The notes under the pieces: generated by a model
Told to the model about the DNA's origin: nothing
Databases searched by the model: none
Seen by the model: the letters and a program-made list of their open reading frames with translations, nothing else
Translations under genes and position numbers: made by a program
Assembly (NCBI RefSeq): GCF_014656355.1
Contig: NZ_BNCG01000009.1
Location: 97,167-161,166 of the forward strand
Reading direction: 5' to 3'
DNA: 64,000 nt
DNA from: Camelimonas fluminis
GTDB lineage: Bacteria > Pseudomonadota > Alphaproteobacteria > Rhizobiales > Beijerinckiaceae
Shown: positions 56,359-64,000 of the stretch, piece after piece
How positions within the stretch are numbered: position 1 is the first letter of the stretch
Layout: each line of letters begins with the position of its first letter

Positions 56359-56684
56359 GGCGCGCGCGCACCTCTCCTGACCTGAATATGCGGCCTCTGG
56401 ACCCGGATGGGCCCAGGCGTTCTCTATCTGGCGCGTTCCGGCCCCGACCGACGGGTTTTACCGTTCACAATGGATCGCTCCGGCGCGCCAACATGCACGG
56501 ATCGAACCCTTGCTGAAACACTGTAACCGTTTACCTGAAAAGGGAATTTCGCCCGACCGCCATCCTTCGGCTGACCGGGATGAAATCGCCCCCTTTTCAA
56601 TCCATACGTATGGATTTATAAAGTAGCCACACGTTTCGCAACCTCCGGAGGCCGTGAGAGAAGCCCCGGACACAATGGTGACCC
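56359..56684. promoter_or_regulatory. Divergent tetR / MFS intergenic region
   Basis: 326 bp; contains the operator palindrome and both promoters. Otherwise no gene. Confidence 0.6.
56599..56616. promoter_or_regulatory. Perfect 18-bp palindrome, putative TetR operator
   Basis: AATCCATACGTATGGATT is a perfect inverted repeat, overlapping a TATAA-like -10 (GGATTTATAAAG) 65-90 bp before the MFS start. Its length and placement fit a TetR-family operator controlling the exporter. Confidence 0.8.
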
Positions 56685-58181
56685 ATGTATACCCCCAATC
56701 GCTGGATCGTCCTTGCGATCGCATCCAGCGCGCTACTGCTTGTCGTGATCGACATGACAGTGCTCTATACGGCCCTTCCCACGCTTACCCATGACCTGAA
56801 CGCCACCGCGTCGCAAAAGCTCTGGATCGTCAACGCCTATGCGCTAGTCGTCGCCGGCCTGCTGCCCACCGCCGGCGCCCTGAGCGACCGCTATGGCCAC
56901 AAGCCGATGCTGCTGGCCGGTCTCGCCATCTTCGGCGTCGCCTCCATCTTCGCGGCCTTCGCGCCGGACGCCGGCTCGCTGATCGCCGCCCGCGCCGTCC
57001 TGGCTGTTGGCGCGGCCGTCATGATGCCCACCACCCTGTCGATCATTCGCATCGCCTTCACCGACGAGCGCGAGCGCGCCATGGCCATTGGCGTCTGGGC
57101 CTCGATCGCCTCGGGCGGCGCCGCCCTCGGCCCGGTCGTGGGCGGAGCGCTGCTGTCGTGGTTCTGGTGGGGTTCGGTGTTCCTCATCAACGCGCCGATC
57201 GTCATCGCGGCGCTGGTCGCCGGCGCATGGCTGATCACGCCGTCGCGCCCCAACCCGGCGCGCCGGATCGACCTGATCGGCTCGGCCCTGGCGATGACTG
57301 GCGTCATCGCCCTCGCTGTCGCCATCAAGGAAATCGGCGCCGGCGAGCGCCCGCTGGCGGTGGCCCTGGGCGCTTTCGCCGTCAGCGGCGCGGCGCTCAC
57401 GCTGTTCGTGCGGCGCCAGCAGGGCATGGCCGCGCCGATGATTGACTTCCGGATGTTCCGCAAGCCCGCCATCGCCATGGGCATGCTGGTGGCTCTGCTG
57501 ACCTCGGTCGCCATGATCGGCGTCGAGCTGGTTTACAGCCAGCGCCTGCAGCTTGTGCTCGGTCTCTCGCCGCTTGAGGCGGGGCTGATGATCCTGCCGC
57601 TGCCGCTTGGCGCGCTCGCGGCTGGCCCCCTCGCCGGCATGCTGGTTGGCCGCGTCGGCGCCCCGCGCGTGATGTGGACTGGCATGGCGGCCGCCGGCGC
57701 GGCGCTGGCGCTGTTCATCATCGCGCCCGCCCACGGCCAGATGACGCACGCCCTGCTGTTGGCGGCGTCGAGCGGCGGCCTTGGCGCCGCCATGACCGCG
57801 GCCTCGGCGGCGATCATGGGCAACGCCCCGGCGGATCACAGCGGCATGGCGGCTTCTGTCGAAGAGGTTTCCTATGAACTGGGCGGCGCCATCGGCGTCG
57901 CCGCCATCGGCGGCGCCCTGTCCGGCCTGTATTCCAGCGCCATGGGCTCCGTCGCCGGGGCGCCGGCGGCCGCCCGCGACAGCATCGACGGCGCCCTGCG
58001 CGCCGCGGGGCAGATGTCGCCGGACATGGCGGCGACGCTGATGACCCAGGCGCGGCTGGCCTTCGACCATTCGTTCTACGCCGTGCTCGGCATGGCGGCG
58101 GCGCTGGTGCTGGCCACCGCGGTGCTGATCCGCATGGCGACGCGCCGCCTCCCGGTCCCGGCCCAAGCCCGGGTCGGATAA
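56685..58181 (+). CDS. DHA2-family MFS drug transporter (SmvA/QacA-like)
   Basis: 498 residues; start ATG 56685. Fourteen predicted membrane helices. Motif A is GALSDRYGHKP (between helices 2 and 3), motif C GGAALGPVVGGALLSWFWWG, and the acidic residue in helix 1 (VVIDMTVLYTALP, D1 motif) fits DHA2 cation exporters such as SmvA/QacA that remove quaternary ammonium compounds. Substrate here is unknown. Controlled probably by the divergent TetR. A strong terminator follows. Confidence 0.93.
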   Translation: MYTPNRWIVLAIASSALLLVVIDMTVLYTALPTLTHDLNATASQKLWIVNAYALVVAGLLPTAGALSDRYGHKPMLLAGLAIFGVASIFAAFAPDAGSLIAARAVLAVGAAVMMPTTLSIIRIAFTDERERAMAIGVWASIASGGAALGPVVGGALLSWFWWGSVFLINAPIVIAALVAGAWLITPSRPNPARRIDLIGSALAMTGVIALAVAIKEIGAGERPLAVALGAFAVSGAALTLFVRRQQGMAAPMIDFRMFRKPAIAMGMLVALLTSVAMIGVELVYSQRLQLVLGLSPLEAGLMILPLPLGALAAGPLAGMLVGRVGAPRVMWTGMAAAGAALALFIIAPAHGQMTHALLLAASSGGLGAAMTAASAAIMGNAPADHSGMAASVEEVSYELGGAIGVAAIGGALSGLYSSAMGSVAGAPAAARDSIDGALRAAGQMSPDMAATLMTQARLAFDHSFYAVLGMAAALVLATAVLIRMATRRLPVPAQARVG

Positions 58182-58220
58182 TCCCGCGTCGGATAATCCG
58201 GTCCATCCCGTGGCATGATG

Positions 58221-58254
58221 AAAAGCGGGGGCCGCTGCGGCCCCCGCTTTTTTA
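58221..58254 (+). terminator. Terminator after MFS gene
   Basis: AAAGCGGGGGCCG-CTG-CGGCCCCCGCTTT then TTTAT; very stable stem. Confidence 0.9.
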
Positions 58255-58440
58255 TCGCATGCCGCCAGTTTGCGCGGGCAACGGGAAACCGCTAGAGCGT
58301 TTTCAACCGGGCGGACGCCACATTGCGCCAAGCGAAGCCCGCGCGTCGCCATGAGGCGCGCCGCCATACACCGTGGCCATGCAACGCGGCCAACCTGACA
58401 GCGGAGATCCGGACTGGAACGCTGGAGCCTGAAGCGCCTT

Positions 58441-58812
58441 TTGTGGGCGACCCTCGGCGTCGGCTTCGTCGCCCTCGGCCTCGTCGGGGCCGCGCTGCCG
58501 GTGCTGCCGACAACGCCATTTCTCATTCTGGCGGCCGCCTGTTTCGCCCGGTCATCGCCGCGCCTTGAAGCCTGGTTGCTGAACCACCGCCATTTTGGTC
58601 CGCCCCTGCGCGACTGGCGACGCCACGGGGCCATTTCCCCCAGAGCCAAGCGGCTGGCCTGCGGCGGCATGGCTGCCGGCTACGGCTTCTTCTGGTTCAT
58701 GGCCAGGCCAGGCTGGCCGCTGGCCATCGCCGTCGCCGCGCTGATGCTGGCCAGCGCCAGCTACGTGCTGTCGCGACCGTCGCCGCAGCCGCTCCCCAAA
58801 ACCAGCCCATAA
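58441..58812 (+). CDS. DUF454 (YbaN) family membrane protein
   Basis: 123 residues if the TTG at 58441 is the start. Family motif LPTTPFLILAAACFARSSPRLEAWLLNHRHFGPPLRDWRRHGAIS and two membrane helices at the N-terminus and two at the end. In most family members the sequence begins about ten residues earlier with basic residues; here the frame is open back to 58399 but has no ATG/GTG; a CTG at 58414 has GGAG seven bases upstream, so the true start may be a CTG. Function unknown. Confidence 0.85.
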   Translation: MWATLGVGFVALGLVGAALPVLPTTPFLILAAACFARSSPRLEAWLLNHRHFGPPLRDWRRHGAISPRAKRLACGGMAAGYGFFWFMARPGWPLAIAVAALMLASASYVLSRPSPQPLPKTSP

Positions 58813-58838
58813 AAAACGGCGCGACTTGGATCGCGCCG
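58811..58838 (-). terminator. Terminator after glutamate/leucine dehydrogenase gene
   Basis: On the minus strand CGGCGCGA-TCCAAG-TCGCGCCG followed by TTTTTT. It overlaps the TAA stop of the DUF454 gene. Confidence 0.85.
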
Positions 58839-59015
58839 GATATGACTTCAGAACCGGAAAGTCCCGGCCAGGGACGGCGCAAAGCCCCGGCTTCCCGTTG
58901 GGAACCGGCGTCCGTCACGCCAGCCAGAAGGGCGCCGACGCATTTCCCGGCGGGACATGCCGTGCGCCGTCCAGGTGACCGACGCGCGATGAGACTGGCT
59001 CATCGCGCACAGGCG

Positions 59016-60275
59016 TCAGGACGCGAAGTACTGCTGGGTGCCGTGCGCCTCGATGGCTTCGGCGAGGCGACCAAGGGCATGCACGTACGCGGCGCTGCGC
59101 ACGCTGATATTCTTGTCCTTCGCCAGTTCCCAGATCGCCCGGCCTTCGACTTCCATATTGGTCTTCAGGCGCTGGTGAATCTCGCCGACGGTCCAGTAGA
59201 AGCCCTGACGGTTCTGCACCCACTCATAGTAGGAAACGGTGACGCCGCCGGCGTTGGCCAGGATGTCCGGCAGAACAACGATGTTCTTCCTGAACAGGAT
59301 GGCGTCGGCCTCCGGGGTGACCGGGCCGTTGGCCAGCTCCACCACGACGCGCGCCTTCACCTCATCGGCGTTGCTCTCGTTGATCAGGTCTTCCATGGCG
59401 GCCGGCACGAGAATGTCGCAGGGCACGCTGACGATGTAGTCCGGCGGCAGCGCCTCAACGCCGTTGGAGCCGGCGAGTCCGGTCAGCCTGTTGGCCGCCT
59501 TGGCCTCCAGCACCGCATCGACGTCGAGACCGTCGGCGCAGTAAAGGGTGGCGCGCGAGTCGGAGACGGCGACGACCTTGTAGCCGACGTCGGCCATCAG
59601 GCGGGCCATATGGGTGCCGGCGTTGCCGAAGCCCTGGATGGCGACCGTGGAGCCGGGAGCCACGCCCAGTTCCTTCTCCAGATGGCGCACCAGGTAGAAG
59701 CCGCCGCGCGCCGTGGCGTCGTCACGACCGAGCGAACCGCCAAGAGCAATCGGCTTGCCGGTGATGACGGCCGGCGAATTGCGGCCGACGATCGAGGCGT
59801 ATTCGTCAGCCATCCAGCCCATGATCATGGCGTTGGTGTAGACGTCCGGCGCCGGAATATCGCGGTCAGGGCCCACGATATTGGCGAAAGCCTGCATATA
59901 GGCGCGCGACAGGCGCTCCAGTTCGGCCTTCGACAGCAGGTGCGGATCGACCTGCACCGCGCCCTTGCCGCCGCCATACGGCAGGTTCATGACCGCGCAC
60001 TTGAAGGTCATCCAGAACGCCAGCGTCTCCACCTCGTCCATGCTGGCCTGCGGGTGGAAGCGGATGCCGCCCTTGGTCGGGCCGCGGGTGTCGTCATAGC
60101 GGCAACGCCAGGCCATGAACGACTTGCGGGAGCCGTCGTCCATGCGCACCATCAGGCGCATTTTCGTGGTTTCGCGCGGGTATTTCAGTTTCTCAAGGAC
60201 GTCCGCGTCGAGATCAAGATACCGGGCCGCGTCGTCAAGACGGGTAAGGGCCTGCTCAAGCTGGGACTTTTCCAT
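59016..60275 (-). CDS. Glu/Leu/Phe/Val dehydrogenase (NAD-type glutamate dehydrogenase)
   Basis: 419 residues from ATG 60275 with AGGAAGAC upstream; the further open frame is not conserved. Reversible oxidative deamination of glutamate (or a branched-chain amino acid). Substrate motif MNLPYGGGKGAVQVDP (Lys in GGGKG), catalytic Asp in GPDRDIPAPD, dinucleotide fold VAIQGFGNAGTHMARLM. Short (420-residue) hexameric class. The end of the frame and the terminator are well defined. Strong GDH versus leucine-DH assignment would need comparison; GDH fits better by length. Confidence 0.93.
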   Translation of the reverse strand: MEKSQLEQALTRLDDAARYLDLDADVLEKLKYPRETTKMRLMVRMDDGSRKSFMAWRCRYDDTRGPTKGGIRFHPQASMDEVETLAFWMTFKCAVMNLPYGGGKGAVQVDPHLLSKAELERLSRAYMQAFANIVGPDRDIPAPDVYTNAMIMGWMADEYASIVGRNSPAVITGKPIALGGSLGRDDATARGGFYLVRHLEKELGVAPGSTVAIQGFGNAGTHMARLMADVGYKVVAVSDSRATLYCADGLDVDAVLEAKAANRLTGLAGSNGVEALPPDYIVSVPCDILVPAAMEDLINESNADEVKARVVVELANGPVTPEADAILFRKNIVVLPDILANAGGVTVSYYEWVQNRQGFYWTVGEIHQRLKTNMEVEGRAIWELAKDKNISVRSAAYVHALGRLAEAIEAHGTQQYFAS

Positions 60276-60739
60276 GATTGTCTTCCTGAAACCTCTGCCG
60301 GGCGCTGGCCGGGCGGCGGAAGAACGGCATGGAGGGAGCCGGAACGGCCATGACCGGGTCGACGCCTGCCTGCGCAAACATCGCCTGATCGCCTGAACCC
60401 CATCCTGGGAGCTGTCCGCCAACGCGGCCGGCGCCGGTCTTTCTGGCGCCGCGGGGGTGAGGATGGCTGGCGCCAGGCGCCCACAGGCCATCGACTCGCA
60501 GATGCATAAAGGCGACCTGAACAATTTTCCAGCGATTTCGGGATATTTTTGCGCGCAGGGCGCTCAAATCGCTCACGGGCGCGGCGCCCGGCGCCGTCGC
60601 TGCAGGCGTTGCGCCCGTTTTTCAGGCGGCCTCCGTAATGGTCAGCGCTGGGAAAGACTATTCTGGACAAACAGCTTTCCGCCCTGTCTGGAACCGGACA
60701 AACCAGCTTCAGGACTGCAATTGTATTATATTTTATATA
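60276..60739. other. Intergenic region, 464 bp, with an AT-rich patch
   Basis: No gene seen. It ends in a striking AT-only stretch at 60720-60745 in an otherwise GC-rich region. At about 60658 a sequence TATTCTGGACAAACAGCTTTCCGCC weakly resembles the long dispersed repeat. Confidence 0.5.
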
Positions 60740-61240
60740 TCATTCCAGCCGCGTCTGTTTGCGCCAGCGGGTAATAACCCGGTCGCGCTTCAGTTTTGAC
60801 AGACGCTGCAACCAGAAAACCCCGTCCATCTGATCAATCTCATGCTGCAGGCAGGCGGCACGAAAGCCATCCGCCGTCTCCTCATGCGTCGCGCCGTCGA
60901 GGTCCCGCCAACGCACCCGCACCTGGGCGGGGCGGACCACCTCCGCATGGGCGCCAGGCATGGCGATGCTGCCCTCGGCATGGCTTTGCGTCTGTGCCGA
61001 CGCCCCGATGATTTCGGCGTTGACGTAAAACCGCGGGGCGGCGTCGCCCGGCAACTCGATCACGAACAGCCGTAGCGGAACGCCCATGTGCGCCGCCGTC
61101 GCGCCGACGCCGGGCGCCGCCCGCATCATCGCCAGCAGTTCGTCCGCCAGTTCCCGCAACGCCGCGTCGAACGCCGCGACGGGCCGGGATGCTTCAGCGA
61201 GACGGGGATCCGGCCAGCGGACGGGGGAGCGGACAGTCAT
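60740..61240 (-). CDS. Peptide-deformylase-like protein with missing metal ligands
   Basis: 166 residues from ATG 61240 (GGGGGAGCGGACAG upstream). Overall deformylase fold, but all three motifs are altered: GVGATAAHMG replaces GxGLAAPQ, EGSIAMPG replaces EGCLS (the metal Cys is Ser) and QHEIDQ replaces QHEIDH (the second metal His is Gln). It keeps one His and Glu of the motif. This suggests loss of classical deformylase activity. Similar Def-like paralogs exist in alphaproteobacteria with unknown role. A real def gene would have to be elsewhere in the genome. Confidence 0.85.
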   Translation of the reverse strand: MTVRSPVRWPDPRLAEASRPVAAFDAALRELADELLAMMRAAPGVGATAAHMGVPLRLFVIELPGDAAPRFYVNAEIIGASAQTQSHAEGSIAMPGAHAEVVRPAQVRVRWRDLDGATHEETADGFRAACLQHEIDQMDGVFWLQRLSKLKRDRVITRWRKQTRLE

Positions 61241-61604
61241 GACAATACCAGACCAGGGCGTGAGCGGGCGTGCGCGGCGTTTGTGCGCCGCGCACGCCGG
61301 CGACGCAAGCAACGCGGACGAACAGAATTCAATGCGCCTCAACCATTGCGTTCCGCCATTGCGGTCCCCCTGGCGCATCCTGGTCAACCCCAGGCGACGC
61401 ACGGCCTGTCCCGCAAGAATACGCGGCGCGCCGACATGAGCCTTGCAGCTTGCGGAAGCGTCGCCATCTGGCGACCTGGCGGGTCTGGCCAGCCGCACAG
61501 CGACGTAATTGCTCATCAGCTCCGGCTTGAGTTTTGGCGCTGGGGCCGCTAAGGGACCCCCATCCGCACTATGCGGCTTGCATCTGCTGGTTGGGGAGGA
61601 CGCC
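61241..61604. other. Intergenic region, 364 bp
   Basis: No gene supported on either strand; a long open frame extending the deformylase-like gene upstream (to 61693) lacks conserved sequence. Confidence 0.45.
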
Positions 61605-61901
61605 ATGTCATACGACGGCCTCTTCCAATTGGGGATGGGCGCAGTTCTGCTGAAAGCCTCCCAAACGGAAGACACGATCGGTTCCGGCGCCATGACGCGC
61701 CGCGCACGCGCCCTGTTTCATGAGGCGCAATCGGGTATGCCGACGCGAGGCTCGCGAAAGCGCGGCGCATGCGCCGCGACGCATGCGCACATGTCCACCG
61801 CTTCCGGCTCCAGACCAGCGCCATCGATGCGTGAGCGCGCCTATGCAGGCGCGGCGGCGTGGATCGTCAGCCGGCTGGCCGCGCGGACCGGGCGGAATTG
61901 A
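61605..61901 (+). CDS. Small hypothetical protein
   Basis: 98 residues from ATG 61605, preceded by a strong GGGGAGGA with five-base spacing. The first part MSYDGLFQLGMGAVLLKASQ looks protein-like; the rest is rich in Arg, Ala, Ser and Thr. I do not recognise the family. It lies 184 bp upstream of the nspC start on the same strand, in an otherwise empty gap. The good ribosome site is the main support. Confidence 0.45.
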   Translation: MSYDGLFQLGMGAVLLKASQTEDTIGSGAMTRRARALFHEAQSGMPTRGSRKRGACAATHAHMSTASGSRPAPSMRERAYAGAAAWIVSRLAARTGRN

Positions 61902-62085
61902 CGGGTCGCCCCCGGCGCAGCCCCCGTCACCAGGACTGTGATTTTGGCGACATATCAGGGCGCTACGCTGTTTGCGCCAGTCCGGGGCGCCATCCAGCAG
62001 ACCATGTGACGGCGCGCCGCTCTCTTCAATACCGATATCGCGCGCGCCGGACGCCTCCGGCGGCAGGCAAGAGCAGGACCGACAA

Positions 62086-63186
62086 GTGACCATCCAGACG
62101 CCGTATTACCTGATCGACAAGGCCGGGCTGCTGCGCAATCTCGAGATCATCCGGCGCGTGCGCGAGCAGTCCGGAGCGAAGCTGCTGCTGGCGCTGAAGT
62201 GCTTCGCCACCTGGTCGGTGTTCGACCTGATGAACCAGTATCTCGACGGAACCACCTCCTCGTCGCTGTATGAGGTGCGCCTCGGCCGCGAGAAGTTCGG
62301 CGGCGAAACCCACGCCTATTCCGTCGCTTACGCCGATCACGAGATCGACGAGGTCGTGTCGCACGCCGACAAGATCATCTTCAACTCGCTCGGCCAGTTC
62401 GCGCGCTTCGCCGATCGCGCCGTCGGCGTCCAGCGCGGCCTGCGCCTGAACCCTGGCGTGTCGTCGTCCAGCTTCGATCTCGCCGATCCGGCCCGGCCGT
62501 TCAGCCGCCTTGGCGAATGGGACGCCAACAGGGTGCGGCCGTTCATGGACCGCATCGACGGCTTCATGATCCATAACAATTGCGAGAACGGCGATTTCGG
62601 GCTGTTCGACGCCATGCTCGGCCAGATCGAGGAGCGTTTTGGCGACCTGCTGGCCCAGGTCAAATGGGTCAGCCTCGGCGGCGGCATTCACTTCACCGGC
62701 GAGGGCTACAATGTCGACGCCTTCTGCGCCCGCCTGAAAAAGTTCGCCCAGGATTATGGCGTGCAGGTCTATCTGGAGCCCGGCGAGGCGGCGATCACCC
62801 GCTCGACGACGCTGGAAGTCAGCGTGCTGGACATTCTCGACAACGGCAAGCAACTGGCCATCGTCGACGCCTCGGTGGAGGCGCACATGCTCGACCTGCT
62901 GATCTACCGCCAGCATGCGAAGGTAGAGCCGGACGCCGGCCCGCATCCCTATATGGTGTGCGGCAAGTCATGCCTGGCCGGCGACATTTTCGGCGAGTTC
63001 CGTTTTGAGAAAGAGCTGGCGGTCGGCGACCGCATCTCGTTCCAGGACGCAGCCGGCTATACGATGGTGAAGAAGAACTGGTTCAACGGCGTGAAAATGC
63101 CGTCGATCGCCATCCGCGAACTGGATGGCGAGGTGCGCCTGGTGCGCGCCTTCGGTTACGACGACTTCGCGGCGGCGCTGTCCTGA
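62086..63186 (+). CDS. nspC: Carboxynorspermidine decarboxylase
   Basis: 366 residues from a GTG at 62086 with AGGACCG upstream; start MTIQTPYYLIDKAGLLRNLEII is typical. PLP-dependent fold-III decarboxylase of carboxynorspermidine or carboxyspermidine. PLP Lys38 in LLLALKCFATWSVFDL, HNNCENGDFGLF, and CGKSCLAGDIFGEF near the C-terminus (catalytic Cys). Paired with the dehydrogenase downstream, giving a route from aspartate semialdehyde and a diamine to a triamine. In many alphaproteobacteria the product is spermidine. Confidence 0.95.
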   Translation: MTIQTPYYLIDKAGLLRNLEIIRRVREQSGAKLLLALKCFATWSVFDLMNQYLDGTTSSSLYEVRLGREKFGGETHAYSVAYADHEIDEVVSHADKIIFNSLGQFARFADRAVGVQRGLRLNPGVSSSSFDLADPARPFSRLGEWDANRVRPFMDRIDGFMIHNNCENGDFGLFDAMLGQIEERFGDLLAQVKWVSLGGGIHFTGEGYNVDAFCARLKKFAQDYGVQVYLEPGEAAITRSTTLEVSVLDILDNGKQLAIVDASVEAHMLDLLIYRQHAKVEPDAGPHPYMVCGKSCLAGDIFGEFRFEKELAVGDRISFQDAAGYTMVKKNWFNGVKMPSIAIRELDGEVRLVRAFGYDDFAAALS

Positions 63187-63233
63187 GCGCTGTCCACCTT
63201 GCAGATTCACTGAACACGGGGTTTTCGCGTGAA

Positions 63234-64000
63234 ATGAAGAAAAACGTCCTTGTCATCGGCGCCGGCGGCGTCGCCCAGGTCACTGCCCACAAATGCGCGC
63301 AGAACAACGATGTGCTTGGCGACATTCACATCGCATCGCGTACTGTCAGCAAGTGCCGCGACATCATCGCGTCGGTTCACGAGAAAAAGAGCATGAAGGT
63401 TGACGGCGTCCTCGAGGCGCACGCCCTTGACGCTCTCGACGTTGAAGCGACCAAGGCGCTGATTGCGCGCACCGGCGTGCAGATCGTCATCAATCTGGGC
63501 TCGGCCTTCGTCAACATGTCGGTGCTGCAGGCGTGCATCGAAACCGGCGTCGCCTACATCGACACGGCCATCCACGAGGACCCGCTGAAGGTCTGCGAGG
63601 ACCCGCCGTGGTACGGCAACTACGAGTGGAAGCGGCGTGAGGCCTGCGCCGCCGCCGGCGTCACCGCCATTCTCGGCGCCGGCTTCGATCCGGGCGTGGT
63701 CAACGCCTACGCCGCCCTGCTGGTGCGCGACTGGATGGACGAGACCGACTCTCTCGACATCATCGACATCAACGCCGGCAGCCATGGCAAATGGTTCGCC
63801 ACCAATTTCGATCCTGAAATCAACTTCCGCGAGTTCACCGGCCAGGTGTGGTCGTGGCAGAACCGGCAGTGGACCTCGAACCAGATGTTCGAGATCCGCA
63901 AGGAGTGGGACCTGCCGGTGGTCGGCTCCAGCACCACCTACATGACCGGCCATGACGAGGTTCACTCGCTGTCGAAGAACCTCGACGTGCCGAACGTGCG
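63234..64000 (+). CDS. Carboxynorspermidine synthase/dehydrogenase (saccharopine dehydrogenase family), partial
   Basis: 255 residues are visible from ATG 63234; the C-terminus is beyond the right edge (full length about 400). N-terminal Rossmann MKKNVLVIGAGGVAQVTAHKCAQ, then VINLGSAFVNMSVLQACIETGVAYIDTA and AILGAGFDPGVVNAYAALLV, all characteristic of carboxynorspermidine dehydrogenase (also mislabelled saccharopine or Lys1). It joins a diamine with L-aspartate semialdehyde using NADPH. It follows nspC after 47 bp. Confidence 0.94.
   Translation, partial: MKKNVLVIGAGGVAQVTAHKCAQNNDVLGDIHIASRTVSKCRDIIASVHEKKSMKVDGVLEAHALDALDVEATKALIARTGVQIVINLGSAFVNMSVLQACIETGVAYIDTAIHEDPLKVCEDPPWYGNYEWKRREACAAAGVTAILGAGFDPGVVNAYAALLVRDWMDETDSLDIIDINAGSHGKWFATNFDPEINFREFTGQVWSWQNRQWTSNQMFEIRKEWDLPVVGSSTTYMTGHDEVHSLSKNLDVPNV

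Overview
The window is 64 kb of GC-rich chromosomal DNA from an alphaproteobacterium, most likely of the order Hyphomicrobiales (Rhizobiales). Evidence for this is the gene order bolA - DnaJ-like - cobS - cobT (aerobic cobalt chelatase), the rplS - leuC - metallopeptidase - leuD order, a malic enzyme fused to a phosphotransacetylase domain, a carboxynorspermidine decarboxylase/dehydrogenase pair, and many copies of the GAGCATTTTC-type palindromic repeat that litters genomes of this group. Genus was not determined. No phage, insertion sequence, CRISPR array or rRNA operon is visible; this is mainly core chromosome with some accessory resistance and stress loci.

Layout. 1-1.3 kb: end of an O-antigen-ligase-like membrane protein (cut by the window edge). 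1.6-6.9 kb: valine/isobutyrate catabolism on the minus strand (mmsA, isobutyryl-CoA-type acyl-CoA dehydrogenase, 3-hydroxyisobutyrate dehydrogenase) with a divergent LysR regulator. 7-8.5 kb: an orphan hypothetical and a UPF0114 membrane protein. 8.6-13.2 kb: glutarate module (CoA-transferase family III, glutaryl-CoA dehydrogenase) and an acyl-CoA synthetase. 13.4-15.3 kb: divergent hmp/nsrR nitric-oxide defence pair with two NsrR-like operators. 15.4-21.3 kb: lysC, rplS, leuC, a small zinc metallopeptidase, leuD. 21.4-24.7 kb: aroB/aroK on minus; a tiny membrane ORF and a xerD-like recombinase on plus. 25-32.5 kb: RND efflux adaptor and pump, then an 884-aa MscS-type channel. 32.7-34.2 kb: CAP lipoprotein, DUF805 protein, BolA. 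35-39.5 kb: DnaJ-like, cobS, cobT. 40-42.9 kb: rpmB and the malic enzyme. 43-45.8 kb: Cys-cluster protein, Trm112-like, Lon-N-domain protein, CnoX-type thioredoxin. 46.2-46.6 kb: two identical tRNA-Gly(GCC) genes in a duplicated 164-bp block. 46.6-48.7 kb: YeiH exporter with LysR regulator. 48.7-52.4 kb: copper island (chaperone, CopA, CueR) with three CueR-type promoters. 52.5-55.7 kb: PAS/HWE histidine kinase, secreted small protein, AlkB. 55.8-58.2 kb: TetR/MFS pair with a perfect palindromic operator. 58.4-61.2 kb: DUF454 protein, Glu/Leu-type dehydrogenase, degenerate peptide deformylase. 61.6-64 kb: a small hypothetical and the polyamine pair nspC / carboxynorspermidine dehydrogenase (cut by the right edge).

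Most genes form small divergent or convergent units separated by terminators. The non-coding space is rich in dispersed repeats: one palindromic GCATTTTC family and a second family of about 85-100 bp with three recognisable copies, two of them beside a GCATTTTC repeat. I did not find a convincing new multi-gene system. The more unusual signals are the repeat families, an AT-hook-like insertion in the XerD-like recombinase, a deformylase-like protein lacking metal ligands, and a metallopeptidase embedded between leuC and leuD.
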